The notes under the pieces: generated by a model
What the model was told of the DNA's origin: nothing
Seen by the model: only the letters and a program-made list of their open reading frames with translations
The model's database searches: none
Made by a program: the position numbers and the translations under genes
Assembly: GCA_039934635.1 (NCBI GenBank)
Contig: JBDTLT010000003.1
Span: forward strand, 1 to 64,000
DNA: 64,000 nucleotides
From: DATLFA01 sp039934635
GTDB taxonomy: Bacteria > Actinomycetota > Acidimicrobiia > Acidimicrobiales > WLNW01
Direction of reading: 5' to 3'
Part shown: in pieces, positions 16,373 through 24,943 of the stretch
How positions within the stretch are numbered: the stretch's first letter is position 1
Layout: the number at the start of each line of letters is the position of its first letter

Positions 16373-16932
16373 CCGTCATCTACATCGCCCTCGCGTTGGT
16401 GGTCGTGTCGTCCGTCGTGGTGCTGTTGTCGTACAACCCCTTCGTCACGCAGCGGCAATTGATCGACAATTCGTGGTCCAACGTCGACTCGGAGCTACAA
16501 CGCCGCCACGACCTCATCCCCAATCTCGTCGAAACGGTCAAGGGCTACGCGACGCACGAGGAGCGCACCTTCGAGACCGTCACCGCAGCCCGCGCGCAAG
16601 CAATGTCCGTACGAGGGTCCGCTGCCGCACAGTCGCCGGCCGAGAACAACTTGGTCGACGGCATGCGCCAGTTGCTCGCCGTCAGCGAGGCCTATCCGCA
16701 GCTGCGGGCCAGCTATCACTTCTTGCAGCTCCAAGAAGAGCTCGTCACGACCGAAAATCGCATCCAAGCAGCGCGGCGCTTTTACAACGGCAACGTGCGG
16801 GACTACAACCGGCGCGTCGACTCGTTCCCGTCGCTCGTGATCGCGCGGAGCTTCCACTTCACGCGCGAGCAGTATTTCGAGGTCGAGCCCATCGTGCGCG
16901 AAGTACCCGTCGTCGCGTTCAACCCTCAGTAG
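16369..16932 (+). CDS. LemA family membrane protein
   Basis: A 187-residue LemA-type protein: an N-terminal membrane segment (IYIALALVVVSSVVVLLSY), then the helical LemA domain with NSWSNVDSELQRRHDLIPNL, VKGYATHEERTFETVTAAR, and the ending YNGNVRDYNRRVDSFP. The family is widespread and poorly understood; in many genomes LemA is next to a DUF2207 protein, here found separately at 38.97 kb. GTG start overlaps the upstream stop, so it is coupled to the PEBP lipoprotein gene. Confidence 0.85.
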   Translation: MTVIYIALALVVVSSVVVLLSYNPFVTQRQLIDNSWSNVDSELQRRHDLIPNLVETVKGYATHEERTFETVTAARAQAMSVRGSAAAQSPAENNLVDGMRQLLAVSEAYPQLRASYHFLQLQEELVTTENRIQAARRFYNGNVRDYNRRVDSFPSLVIARSFHFTREQYFEVEPIVREVPVVAFNPQ

Positions 16933-16956
16933 CGAGCGGCAAGTATCCGCCGACGC

Positions 16957-17883
16957 CTACTCGGCCCAACGGCCGAGTTCGCGCATACGCTGCTGGCATT
17001 CGGCCCACGCGTTGGCCAGGATGTCGCGAACCGGCTCGACGCGATCGATGCGGCCCGCGACCTGACCACCGAACGCGAAGAACGCGTCCATGTCGCCACC
17101 GAAGTAGAGCTTGAAGATCGAGTCGGGAACCATCTTCGCTGCTTCGGGGTCTCGTTCGGCGGCAACCGAACGGCTCGTGCGCAGCACCCGCATCGACGGC
17201 TTGGCATAGCGGTTGACCACCACGGTGTCGGTCTCGGACGAATCGACGACAAGCTGCTTCCAATTGTCGTGAATCGGTGACTCGGCGCTCGACACCATCC
17301 GCGTGCCCATCTGCACCGCGTCGGCGCCGAGCGCGAACGCGGCGGCCATCGACACCCCGTCGCAGATGCCGCCGGCCGCGATGATCGGCACGCCGACCTT
17401 GGCTGCGATCAGCGGCACCAGGACCATCGTCGACGCGCCGTCGGGATTCTTGAAACCGCCGCCCTCGATGCCTTCGACGACCAGGCCGTCGACGCCGGCC
17501 TCGAGCGCCTTCATCGCGCCGCGCAACGTCGGTACGACATGGAACACCGTGACGCCGGCCTGCTTGAACAACGGCACCATCTTGGCCGGGTCGCCCGCAC
17601 TCGTCGTCACGAACGTCACGCCGTTGTCGACGATGAAGTCGACCACCGCCGGGTCGCGCACGAAGAGTTGCGGGACGTTGACGCCCCATGGTTTGTCGGT
17701 GAGATCTCGCATCTTTTCGAACTCGAGCTTGATCTCGTCGAGCTTCCCCGACCCCGTCTCGATGATGCCGAGCCCTCCGGCGTTGGACACCGCGGAGGCC
17801 AGCTGCGCCCGAGCGATGTAGCCCATCGGCGCCTGCACGATCGGTATCTCGATGTTGAGCATCTCGGTGATACGCGTCTTCAT
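16957..17883 (-). CDS. Nitronate monooxygenase family flavoprotein
   Basis: A 308-residue FMN TIM-barrel protein of the nitronate monooxygenase / FabK superfamily. It begins MLNIEIPIVQAPMGYIA, has VVEGIEGGGFKNPDG in the middle, the phosphate-binding PIIAAGGICDGVSMAAAFAL, and ADAVQMGTRMVSSAESPIHD. Such enzymes oxidise alkyl nitronates such as propionate-3-nitronate, though close relatives act as enoyl reductases; sequence alone does not decide. It follows the channel-like gene on the same strand with a 19-base gap. Confidence 0.8.
   Translation of the reverse strand: MKTRITEMLNIEIPIVQAPMGYIARAQLASAVSNAGGLGIIETGSGKLDEIKLEFEKMRDLTDKPWGVNVPQLFVRDPAVVDFIVDNGVTFVTTSAGDPAKMVPLFKQAGVTVFHVVPTLRGAMKALEAGVDGLVVEGIEGGGFKNPDGASTMVLVPLIAAKVGVPIIAAGGICDGVSMAAAFALGADAVQMGTRMVSSAESPIHDNWKQLVVDSSETDTVVVNRYAKPSMRVLRTSRSVAAERDPEAAKMVPDSIFKLYFGGDMDAFFAFGGQVAGRIDRVEPVRDILANAWAECQQRMRELGRWAE
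16959..16978. terminator. 8-bp stem hairpin at the lemA / nitronate monooxygenase convergent end
   Basis: ACTCGGCC and GGCCGAGT pair around a CAAC loop. It sits in the last codons of the minus-strand gene and just past lemA, so it could terminate lemA transcription. No T-run follows. Confidence 0.35.
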
Positions 17884-17902
17884 TGATCTGCCTACTTGTC
17901 GA

Positions 17903-18994
17903 TCACTTGTTGATGTTGCGTCGTACCACCGGCGCGCGACGAAACGTTGCCGACCGGTCGGACACCCACGGTTGCAAGGGAGCGGTCGTGAGCGACGCCA
18001 GCTGCGTCAGGGTCTGGTCGTAGTTGACCCGCCAGCCCGAGAAGTCGATCCACGCCCGTTCTCGATCAGGGCGCACCGGCACGCCGCCCGCCGCCAACTG
18101 TTCGTACACGGCCATGAATTCGGCCTTGGTGACCGAGATCGGGTCGCCCGGCGTCGGTGACGGGTCGTGCGGGATCGTGAAGTACTCCGCGATATGGCGC
18201 AACGCCAGATACCCCGCACGAATCGTGATGGCCGCCTGCGGGTCACGCGTCGTGTTGACGCACGATGTGAACAGCGCCGCGCCGTCGAGCACGACCCCCG
18301 ACATCGTGACCCAGGAACGATCAGGTGTCGGTGATCGAAAGAACGCGAGCGCCGGGAACGACGTGTGCGTCTCTTCGAGCTCGACGAACCACGTCTCCCA
18401 TTTGACCCACGTGTCGTGCAGCCGGTCGAACCCGTTGATCTGATGCGCGCGGATCAACATGGTGGCCGCTGATGCTTCGCCACCGTCAACCGACCAATTG
18501 TGGATCTGGGTCACCAATACTTCGCGCTTGGAGAAGTGGCCGTACATCGTCGGGAGGAACGAGATCAGCAAGGCCACGAGCAACAACCCGATCATCGCCT
18601 CGGCGACGACGAGCAGATGCACCGTGAGGCCCTCGGATCGTTCGAACCCGAGCGTTGTCGCCGATGACCCGGCGAGGATCAAGGCATGTTCATAGGGCCG
18701 CGCGTGCAGCCCCCAGAAGATCGCGCTGAACCCGCCGATGACCCCGGCCATCCAGACGAGGGGCAACAACATCAGCGACGTGGGTGCGTAACGCGCCATC
18801 ACGCGGTCGCGATCTTTGTAGGGACGACTCTCCTTGGCGAACATCTCGAAGCAGACGCGCGTCATCCGGAAGACAACCCGGTTGAGGAACACCTGCTCGG
18901 CGCGGGGGACGACGACCGTGCGCACCGCGGCGGACAGCACGAGGAACACGATCACTGCGCCGAATACGACGCACAGGACTTCGGCGACGATCAT
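17903..18994 (-). CDS. Membrane protein with a K+-channel-like pore segment
   Basis: A 363-residue protein with an N-terminal membrane helix (residues 2-23), two more around residues 70-95 and 120-150, and between them the segment LILAGSSATTLGFERSEG, which resembles a two-pore-domain potassium channel pore loop (TTLGFxD) but ends in E. The second half (from about 155) is soluble and helical, with HNWSVDGGEASAATMLIRAH. It may be an ion channel or a derivative that lost selectivity. The SDR gene lies 3 bases upstream on the same strand, so they are probably co-transcribed. Confidence 0.6.
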   Translation of the reverse strand: MIVAEVLCVVFGAVIVFLVLSAAVRTVVVPRAEQVFLNRVVFRMTRVCFEMFAKESRPYKDRDRVMARYAPTSLMLLPLVWMAGVIGGFSAIFWGLHARPYEHALILAGSSATTLGFERSEGLTVHLLVVAEAMIGLLLVALLISFLPTMYGHFSKREVLVTQIHNWSVDGGEASAATMLIRAHQINGFDRLHDTWVKWETWFVELEETHTSFPALAFFRSPTPDRSWVTMSGVVLDGAALFTSCVNTTRDPQAAITIRAGYLALRHIAEYFTIPHDPSPTPGDPISVTKAEFMAVYEQLAAGGVPVRPDRERAWIDFSGWRVNYDQTLTQLASLTTAPLQPWVSDRSATFRRAPVVRRNINK

Positions 18995-18997
18995 CGG

Positions 18998-19744
18998 TCA
19001 GGGGCGCGGCAGGAAGCCGCCGTCGACGAGGTATGTCTGACCGGTGATGAACGACGCTTCGTCCGAGCACAAGAACAAGGCCATGCCGACGAGGTCGGCC
19101 ATCTCACCGAATCGCTTGACGAGTTGCCCGCCCGTGACGAGCTCTTTGTGCTCGGGCGCGAGGTGTTGCAGAAGCGCGGGCGAGCCGATCATGCCAGGGG
19201 CGATGCCCACCACCCGCACGTCGGGGGCGAACTCGGCCGCCAGCGAGATGGTCAGCCCGTTGAGCGCCAGCTTGGAGACGCCGTAGGCACCGCCGGCGGG
19301 CAGATACGCGGCCATCGACGACTGATTCAAGATGACGCCGCGGCCGCCTGCTGCGAGATAGGGGCGGCAGGCGGTGGCGCAGATCAGCGCGCCGATGACG
19401 TTGACGTCGAGAATGCGGCGCCACTCCGATAGCGGCAACGTCGATGTTTCGTTGTAGCGCCCCAGGTGCAGCCCGGCGTTGTTGACCAACACGTCGATGC
19501 CGCCGAACTCGTCGACCGCGGTCTCGATCGCGCTCTTGACGGCATCGTCGTCGGTGATATCGGCACTGAGCCCGAGCGCGCGCCCACCACCGCTCTCGAT
19601 GCGGGCAACGGTCTCGTCGACGCCCACTGCGTCGATGTCGAGCACCAACACGTCCGCACCTTCACTGGCGAAACCGACCGCATACTCGCGCCCGATGCCG
19701 TTGCCGGCGCCGGTCACCACCGCGGTCCTGCCCGTGAATCGCAT
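18998..19744 (-). CDS. SDR family oxidoreductase
   Basis: A 248-residue classical short-chain dehydrogenase: MRFTGRTAVVTGAGNGIGRE with the TGxxxGxG loop at residues 11-18, LVLDIDA after strand 2 (suggesting NAD preference), NNAGLHLGRY, catalytic serine in ILNQSSMAAYLP and YGVSK. The ending ITGQTYLVDGGFLPRP is standard. ATG 19744 fits the family start; the open frame extends upstream without homology. It heads a likely run with the channel-like and nitronate monooxygenase genes. Substrate unknown. Confidence 0.8.
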   Translation of the reverse strand: MRFTGRTAVVTGAGNGIGREYAVGFASEGADVLVLDIDAVGVDETVARIESGGGRALGLSADITDDDAVKSAIETAVDEFGGIDVLVNNAGLHLGRYNETSTLPLSEWRRILDVNVIGALICATACRPYLAAGGRGVILNQSSMAAYLPAGGAYGVSKLALNGLTISLAAEFAPDVRVVGIAPGMIGSPALLQHLAPEHKELVTGGQLVKRFGEMADLVGMALFLCSDEASFITGQTYLVDGGFLPRP

Positions 19745-19772
19745 GGCGGGGGTATAGCACGGGAAATGCGGA

Positions 19773-22700
19773 TCATCGGAAATCTCGGCTGCGCATGGGC
19801 ACCGCGAGATCGAGCGCATGGATGCGCTCGGCCACGATATTGACCACCCCCTCGCTGGCTTGCACCTGACCACGGATGAGCAACGCGATCGCGCCGCGAG
19901 CGACCTCGCGGTGGCGCAACCAGCACCCCCGCGAGACCACCACGTTGATGAGACCGGTCTCGTCTTCGAGATTCAAGAACGTCGTGCCGCCCGCGGTCGC
20001 CGGTCGTTGCCGGTGCGTGACCACCCCCGCGACGAGCACCTTGTCCTTGTCGTGCAAGGTACGCAGGCCGCCGGCCGCCACCACCCCCATCTCGTCGAGT
20101 TGGTCGCGCACGAAGCGGGTGGGATGGCCATCGGGGGACACCTGGGACGCCCACAGGTCGGCCAAGGCCAGTTCGCGCGTCGACATGTCGGGCAAGGTGG
20201 GCGACTCGCTGCCGGTGACGATGCCTTCGAGGCGATCGGGCTTCGATTGCGCGACGGCACCGGCCGACCAGATCGCATGACGGCGACGGGCACCCGCGGG
20301 GACCGCTTCGTTGAAGCAATCGAAAGCGCCCGCGGTGGCGAACGATTCGAGGACCGGCAACGACACGCCCGTGCGCCGAGCGAAATCTTCCATCGAGGCA
20401 TAGGGGCGACCGGCCGCGATCCGTTCGGCGAGATCGGCACCGACGCTGCGGATGTATTCGATACCGAGGCGCACTGCCGCACCTTTGTGCGACGACGCGC
20501 ACGGTTGGAGTATGGCCTTTGCCGCCGATTCGTTGACGCACGGCGTGCGCACCTCGACGCCGTGACGGCGGGCGTCTTGCACCAGCGAATGCGGCGAGTA
20601 GAACCCCATCGGTTGCGCGTTGAGCAACGCGGCACAGAACGCGCCGGGATAGTGGTACTTGATCCACGAACTCGCGTAGACGAGATACGCGAACGACACC
20701 GAGTGACTCTCGGGAAAGCCGTAGTTGGCGAACGCGGCCAGCTTGTCCCAGATCTGCTCGATGATGTCGGGAGGGACACCGCGCTCGAGCGCACCGACGG
20801 CGAAGCGTTGTTGCAATCGCTCCATGCGCTCGCGGCTGCGCTTGGACCCCATTGCCTGGCGCAGTTGATCGGCCTCGGACGCGGTGAAGCCGGCAACGTC
20901 GATGGCCATCTGCATGAGTTGCTCTTGGAACAACGGGATGCCCAGCGTCTTGGCGAGCGAGTTTTCGAGCAGCGGATGCAGATAGGTCACGGGCTCTTTG
21001 CCATTGCGGCGGCGGATGTACGGATGCACGGACCCGCCTTGGATGGGCCCGGGCCGAATCAACGCCACCTCGACGACGAGGTCATAGAACGTGCGGGGAC
21101 GCAACCGAGGCAGCGTGGCCATCTGGGCCCGCGATTCGACTTGGAACACCCCGATCGAATCGGCCGCGCACAACATGTCGTAGATGACGTCTTCTTGCGG
21201 GATGGTCGCGAGGTCGACGTCGACGCCGTGATGATCGCCGATGAAATCCATCGCGTAGTGCAACGCCGAGAGCATGCCGAGGCCCAGCAGATCGAACTTG
21301 ACGAGACCGACCGCGGCGCAATCGTCCTTGTCCCACTGCAACACACTGCGATCTTCCATGCGGCCCCACTCGACGGGGCAGACCTCGATCACCGGCCGGT
21401 CACAGATGACCATGCCGCCCGAATGGATGCCGAGATGGCGGGGAAAATGCTCGATCTCGAGCGCCAATTCGACCACCGAGGCCGGCACGGTGTCGCTGCC
21501 CTGACGGTCGTCGAACCCCGCTCCCCCGGTGCCGGCGGCCTCACCACCCTTGTCGCCGAGGCCGGCCCACCGATCGATCGACTTGGAGAACGCGTCTTGC
21601 TGCCCCGTGGCGTAGCCCAATGCCTTGGCCATGTCGCGCACCGACGAGCGGGCGCGATAGGTGATGACGTTGGCGACCTGTGCCGCATGATCGCGACCGT
21701 GCTTGTCGTAGACGTATTGGATGGCCTCTTCCCGACGATCGCTCTCGATGTCGATGTCGATATCGGGTGGGCCGTCGCGCTCGGGCGACATGAAACGTTC
21801 GAACAGCAAGCCCAGATCGACCGCGTCGGCATTGGTGATGCCGAGCGCGTAACACACCGCCGAATTCGCAGCTGAGCCCCGGCCCTGACAAAGGATGTTG
21901 CGGCGCCGGCAGAACTCGACGATGTCCCACACGACCAAGAAGTAGCCGGGAAAACCGAGCTGCTCGATGAGCGCGAGCTCGTGATCGATCTGGCGGTACG
22001 CGCCGGGCACCCGCTCGCCATCGCGAGGGCCGTAGCGCCGCTGCGCACCTTGCTCGGTGACTTCGCGCAGCCACGACATCTCGTTGTGACCGGGCGGGCA
22101 CGGGAACGGTGGCAGCTTGGGCGCCACCAACGCGAGGTCGAACGCGCAGACCTGACCGAGCTCCGCGGCGCGCTCGACCACACCCGGGTAGCGGGCGAAC
22201 CGGGCAGCCTGCTCTGCCCCCGAACGCAGATGCGCGGTGCTCGCGGCAGGCAACCATCCGTCGATCTCGTCGAGCGAACGGCGGGCACGCACGGCCGCCA
22301 TCGCAGTGGCCAACTTGCGCCGCGACGGACGGTGGTAGTGCACGTTGTTGGTGGCGATGACCTCGACACCGGCATGGATCGCGACCTCGGCGAGCGCGTC
22401 GTTGCGGGCCGAGTCGAGCGGATGCCCGTGATCCCACAGCTCGACCACGACATTGCTGCGACCGAAGCGGGCGATGAGATCGTCGAGCGCCCGTCGCGCG
22501 GCGCGGGGACCGTCGCGCTCGAGGGCCGCGGGCACCGTGCCTTTGCGACACGAAGTGAGCACCACCCATGCGTCACCACCCGCGCCGATGTCGGTCAGCT
22601 CGGGTAACGCGATGCGCGGTGCCCCCTTTTCTCCGGCCATCTGCGCGCGGCTGATCGCACAACCGAGTCGCGCGTAGCCCGTGGGATTGCGCGCCAGAAC

Positions 22701-23150
22701 GATCAGATGCTCGCCGGGAGGGTCGGGTTGGCCGGGGAGGTGCTTGCCCGTGAGCCCCAAGGTGAGCTCGGCCCCGAACACCGTGGGCAGGCCGTGCACC
22801 CGGGCCGCCTCCGCGAAGCGCACCACGCCGTAGAAGCCGTTGTGGTCGGTGAGGGCCAGCGCCTCGAGGCCCAAACGCACCGCTTCTTCGACCAACTCTT
22901 CGGCATGCGACGCCCCGTCGAGGAAGCTGAAGTTGGAATGGCAGTGCAGCTCGGCATAGGGCACGGTCGGCGCCGCGGCCCGGCGCGGCGAGAGCGGAGG
23001 CGGTGCCTCATAGGCGGCCCGTTTGCGCGACCACGCCGGGCTGTCGCCCCCATCGCCGGGGTGCTCGGGCGACGAGTGCTTGGGCCGCGGCCGATCGCTG
23101 AGAGTACGTTCGATCTCTCGCCACGAGATCGGTGGATTGCCCCAGCCCAT
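19773..23150 (-). CDS. dnaE2: Error-prone DNA polymerase III alpha subunit DnaE2
   Basis: DnaE2 is the SOS-induced C-family polymerase that performs translesion synthesis with ImuA and ImuB. The 1125-residue protein has a PHP domain from about residue 65 (YAELHCHSNFSFLDGAS), the polymerase active site PDIDIDIESDRREEA near residue 460, helix-hairpin-helix and an OB-fold near the end (VLVAGVVTHRQRPATAGG then FLNLEDETG). It lacks the long C-terminal tail of replicative DnaE1, as expected. ATG 23150 follows a TACGGT hexamer at 6 bases, and a LexA-type box abuts that hexamer. imuA and imuB lie 7 kb away rather than alongside. Confidence 0.93.
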   Translation of the reverse strand: MGWGNPPISWREIERTLSDRPRPKHSSPEHPGDGGDSPAWSRKRAAYEAPPPLSPRRAAAPTVPYAELHCHSNFSFLDGASHAEELVEEAVRLGLEALALTDHNGFYGVVRFAEAARVHGLPTVFGAELTLGLTGKHLPGQPDPPGEHLIVLARNPTGYARLGCAISRAQMAGEKGAPRIALPELTDIGAGGDAWVVLTSCRKGTVPAALERDGPRAARRALDDLIARFGRSNVVVELWDHGHPLDSARNDALAEVAIHAGVEVIATNNVHYHRPSRRKLATAMAAVRARRSLDEIDGWLPAASTAHLRSGAEQAARFARYPGVVERAAELGQVCAFDLALVAPKLPPFPCPPGHNEMSWLREVTEQGAQRRYGPRDGERVPGAYRQIDHELALIEQLGFPGYFLVVWDIVEFCRRRNILCQGRGSAANSAVCYALGITNADAVDLGLLFERFMSPERDGPPDIDIDIESDRREEAIQYVYDKHGRDHAAQVANVITYRARSSVRDMAKALGYATGQQDAFSKSIDRWAGLGDKGGEAAGTGGAGFDDRQGSDTVPASVVELALEIEHFPRHLGIHSGGMVICDRPVIEVCPVEWGRMEDRSVLQWDKDDCAAVGLVKFDLLGLGMLSALHYAMDFIGDHHGVDVDLATIPQEDVIYDMLCAADSIGVFQVESRAQMATLPRLRPRTFYDLVVEVALIRPGPIQGGSVHPYIRRRNGKEPVTYLHPLLENSLAKTLGIPLFQEQLMQMAIDVAGFTASEADQLRQAMGSKRSRERMERLQQRFAVGALERGVPPDIIEQIWDKLAAFANYGFPESHSVSFAYLVYASSWIKYHYPGAFCAALLNAQPMGFYSPHSLVQDARRHGVEVRTPCVNESAAKAILQPCASSHKGAAVRLGIEYIRSVGADLAERIAAGRPYASMEDFARRTGVSLPVLESFATAGAFDCFNEAVPAGARRRHAIWSAGAVAQSKPDRLEGIVTGSESPTLPDMSTRELALADLWASQVSPDGHPTRFVRDQLDEMGVVAAGGLRTLHDKDKVLVAGVVTHRQRPATAGGTTFLNLEDETGLINVVVSRGCWLRHREVARGAIALLIRGQVQASEGVVNIVAERIHALDLAVPMRSRDFR

Positions 23151-23156
23151 TCCGCC

Positions 23157-23162
23157 ACCGTA
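23157..23162 (-). promoter_or_regulatory. Leaderless -10 hexamer of dnaE2
   Basis: TACGGT on the minus strand, 6 bases before the ATG and directly next to the LexA-type box. Confidence 0.55.
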
Positions 23163-23178
23163 TCGAACGTCTGTACGA
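23163..23178. promoter_or_regulatory. LexA-type SOS box upstream of dnaE2
   Basis: TCGAACGTCTGTACGA matches the Gram-positive/actinobacterial LexA consensus CGAAC-N4-GTTCG with a single change (GTACG). It sits immediately upstream of the dnaE2 -10 hexamer, where bound LexA would block RNA polymerase. Confidence 0.75.
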
Positions 23179-23214
23179 TCGGCAATAGGGCGGGTCAGAC
23201 CCGGGGTGCCTCTC

Positions 23215-23274
23215 GTTCTCGCAGCACTATGCGCAAACTGACCAGGGCGTATTCGCAAGTTGTGCTGCGAGAAC
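23215..23274. repeat. 13-bp perfect inverted repeat with 34-bp spacer
   Basis: GTTCTCGCAGCAC (23215-23227) and GTGCTGCGAGAAC (23262-23274) are perfect complements in the dnaE2-SDR divergent gap. Could be a cruciform, a paired operator, or a small structured RNA. Confidence 0.6.
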
Positions 23275-23295
23275 CGACTAGATCCGCGGCGAAGC

Positions 23296-23322
23296 CGCCG
23301 ATCCGTTGCGGCGGAGCCGCAC
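23296..23322. repeat. REP-like intergenic element, copy B (27-bp core)
   Basis: Reverse complement of copy A over all 27 bases. Here it belongs to a larger double hairpin: GCGGC-GAA-GCCGC (23286-23298), a CGATCCGTT linker, and GCGGC-GGA-GCCGC (23308-23320). Confidence 0.75.
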
Positions 23323-23360
23323 AAGAAGGCAGGATCGCGGCGACGAGAGGGGTCATCGAC

Positions 23361-24080
23361 ATGGGCGTTGCAGTAGTCACTGGCGCGGGGCAAGGCATCG
23401 GCAAGGCAACGGCGCAACGACTCGCCCGCGACGGCCATCACGTCGTTGCGGTCGATCGCAATGGTGAGAACGCGGCGAAGACCGCGGCTGAGGTCGGCGG
23501 TGAGTCGCGAGAGTGCGACGTCACCGATCGCAGTGCGGTGCACGCAATGGCCGCGACCGTTGACGGCTGCGACATCCTGATCAACAACGCCGGCATCTGG
23601 CGTTTTCACAGCCTGCTCGACATGACCGAGGACGACGCACAGTCGGTGCTGGCGGTCAACGTCCTCGGCATCGTGTGGTGCACGCAGGCGTTCGCGCCGA
23701 AGATGATCGAACGCGGCGGCGGGTCGATCGTCAGCCTTTCGTCGGGTGCGGCGTGGACGCAATCGCCGGGCCTCGGCATCTACCCTGCGACGAAGAGCGC
23801 GGTCGAGTCGCTTACCAAGACCTTGGCCATCGAATTGGGTCAACACAACATCCGCGCCAACGCCGTCGGCCCCGGCCTCATCGTGAGCGATGGCACCGCC
23901 GCCAGCTATCAAGGCGATCGCGCCAAAGAGCGCGCCAAGAACATTCCCATGCAGCGCCTCGGCGACCCCACCGAGATCGCCGACGTCATCGGCTTCCTGT
24001 GTTCACCCGATGCTCGTTATGTCAGTGGACAGGTGATCTACATCGACGGTGCCGTCACTGCCGGCCGTACGTCGCTCTGA
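23361..24080 (+). CDS. SDR family oxidoreductase
   Basis: A 239-residue short-chain dehydrogenase: MGVAVVTGAGQGIGKATAQR with its TGxxxGxG loop, VAVDRNGENA, NNAGIWRFHSLLD, catalytic serine in IVSLSSGAAWTQS, YPATK, and YVSGQVIYIDGAVTAG. The ATG at 23361 has GAGAGGGG about 10 bases upstream, so this gene appears leadered, unlike many neighbours, with the palindromic element and inverted repeat in the region ahead of it. It is divergent from dnaE2. Substrate unknown; 3-oxoacyl reductase-type chemistry is typical for relatives. Confidence 0.8.
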   Translation: MGVAVVTGAGQGIGKATAQRLARDGHHVVAVDRNGENAAKTAAEVGGESRECDVTDRSAVHAMAATVDGCDILINNAGIWRFHSLLDMTEDDAQSVLAVNVLGIVWCTQAFAPKMIERGGGSIVSLSSGAAWTQSPGLGIYPATKSAVESLTKTLAIELGQHNIRANAVGPGLIVSDGTAASYQGDRAKERAKNIPMQRLGDPTEIADVIGFLCSPDARYVSGQVIYIDGAVTAGRTSL

Positions 24081-24092
24081 GCGCCCATCAAG

Positions 24093-24908
24093 TCAAGCGC
24101 GGGTCGAAAACATGCCGGGCACGTCGACGTACATGCCGGCGTGCAGACCGCCGTCGATGACGAGTTCGGTGCCGGTGCAGTAGCTCGATTCGTCCGACGC
24201 GAAGTACAGCGCGGCGGGTGCGACATCGACTGGCCGCCCCGCCCGGCCCAACGGACTCGGCTGCACCGAGCGTTGCCGACCGCTGACGACCTCACTCATC
24301 ACGGCCGCCCCGTGGTTCGAGAAGAACTCGGTGACCATCTCGGGGTTGCCGGCACCCGGACACACGATGTTGCAGCGGATGTTGTCCTTGCCGTATTCGA
24401 GGGCTACGACCTTCGTCAGCCCCCGCAGCGCGAACTTCGAAGCGGTGTACGCGCCGGTCGTCGGCACGCCGCTGATCGAATCGGTCGAACCGATGTTCAC
24501 GATCGAGCCGCCCCCCGATTCGACCATCAGCGGTGCACACGCCTGGACGCTCAGGAACGGCCCTACGCAGTTGACTTTGAGCACCCGTTCGAACACGTCT
24601 ACCGGTGTCGTCGCCAGTGATTGCAGATGCAGGATCGCCGCGTTGTTGACAAGCACGTCGAGGCGCCCCCACCGCGCCCGTACTTCGTCGACTGCGCCCG
24701 CCCAATCGGCTTCTGACGTCACGTCACAATGCCGGTACGCCGCGCCATCGCCCGCCGCAAGATCATCGATGACCGCCTGCGCCCGTTCGTCGATCATGTC
24801 GAGACCGAGCACACGTGCGCCCTCCCGCGCGAACACCCGCACGATCTCTTCGCCGGTCCCCCGAGCCATGCCCGTGACGATCGCTACCTTGCCGTCCAAA
24901 CGACCCAT
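24093..24908 (-). CDS. SDR family oxidoreductase
   Basis: A 271-residue classical SDR beginning MGRLDGKVAIVTGMARGTGE; the cofactor loop is TGMARGTG, slightly unusual but allowed. LGLDMIDERAQ, NNAAILHLQSL, SIVNIGSTDSISGVPTTGAY and YTASK give the active site, and YCTGTELVIDGGLHAG closes the domain. Resembles 3-alpha/20-beta-hydroxysteroid dehydrogenase-like enzymes. A GAGGGGG ribosome site precedes the ATG. Convergent with the preceding SDR and divergent from the M3 peptidase. Confidence 0.8.
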   Translation of the reverse strand: MGRLDGKVAIVTGMARGTGEEIVRVFAREGARVLGLDMIDERAQAVIDDLAAGDGAAYRHCDVTSEADWAGAVDEVRARWGRLDVLVNNAAILHLQSLATTPVDVFERVLKVNCVGPFLSVQACAPLMVESGGGSIVNIGSTDSISGVPTTGAYTASKFALRGLTKVVALEYGKDNIRCNIVCPGAGNPEMVTEFFSNHGAAVMSEVVSGRQRSVQPSPLGRAGRPVDVAPAALYFASDESSYCTGTELVIDGGLHAGMYVDVPGMFSTRA

Positions 24909-24930
24909 CGGTTCCCCCTCGTCGCCTCTA

Positions 24931-24936
24931 TAACCT
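24931..24936 (+). promoter_or_regulatory. Leaderless -10 hexamer of the M3 peptidase gene
   Basis: TAACCT (within TATAACCT), 7 bases before the ATG at 24944. Confidence 0.5.
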
Positions 24937-24943
24937 GTCCATC

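Noticed and set aside
19818..21875. 685-codon open frame on the plus strand
   Set aside because: It is exactly antisense to dnaE2, whose motifs and length are secure; long antisense frames are expected in GC-rich genes.
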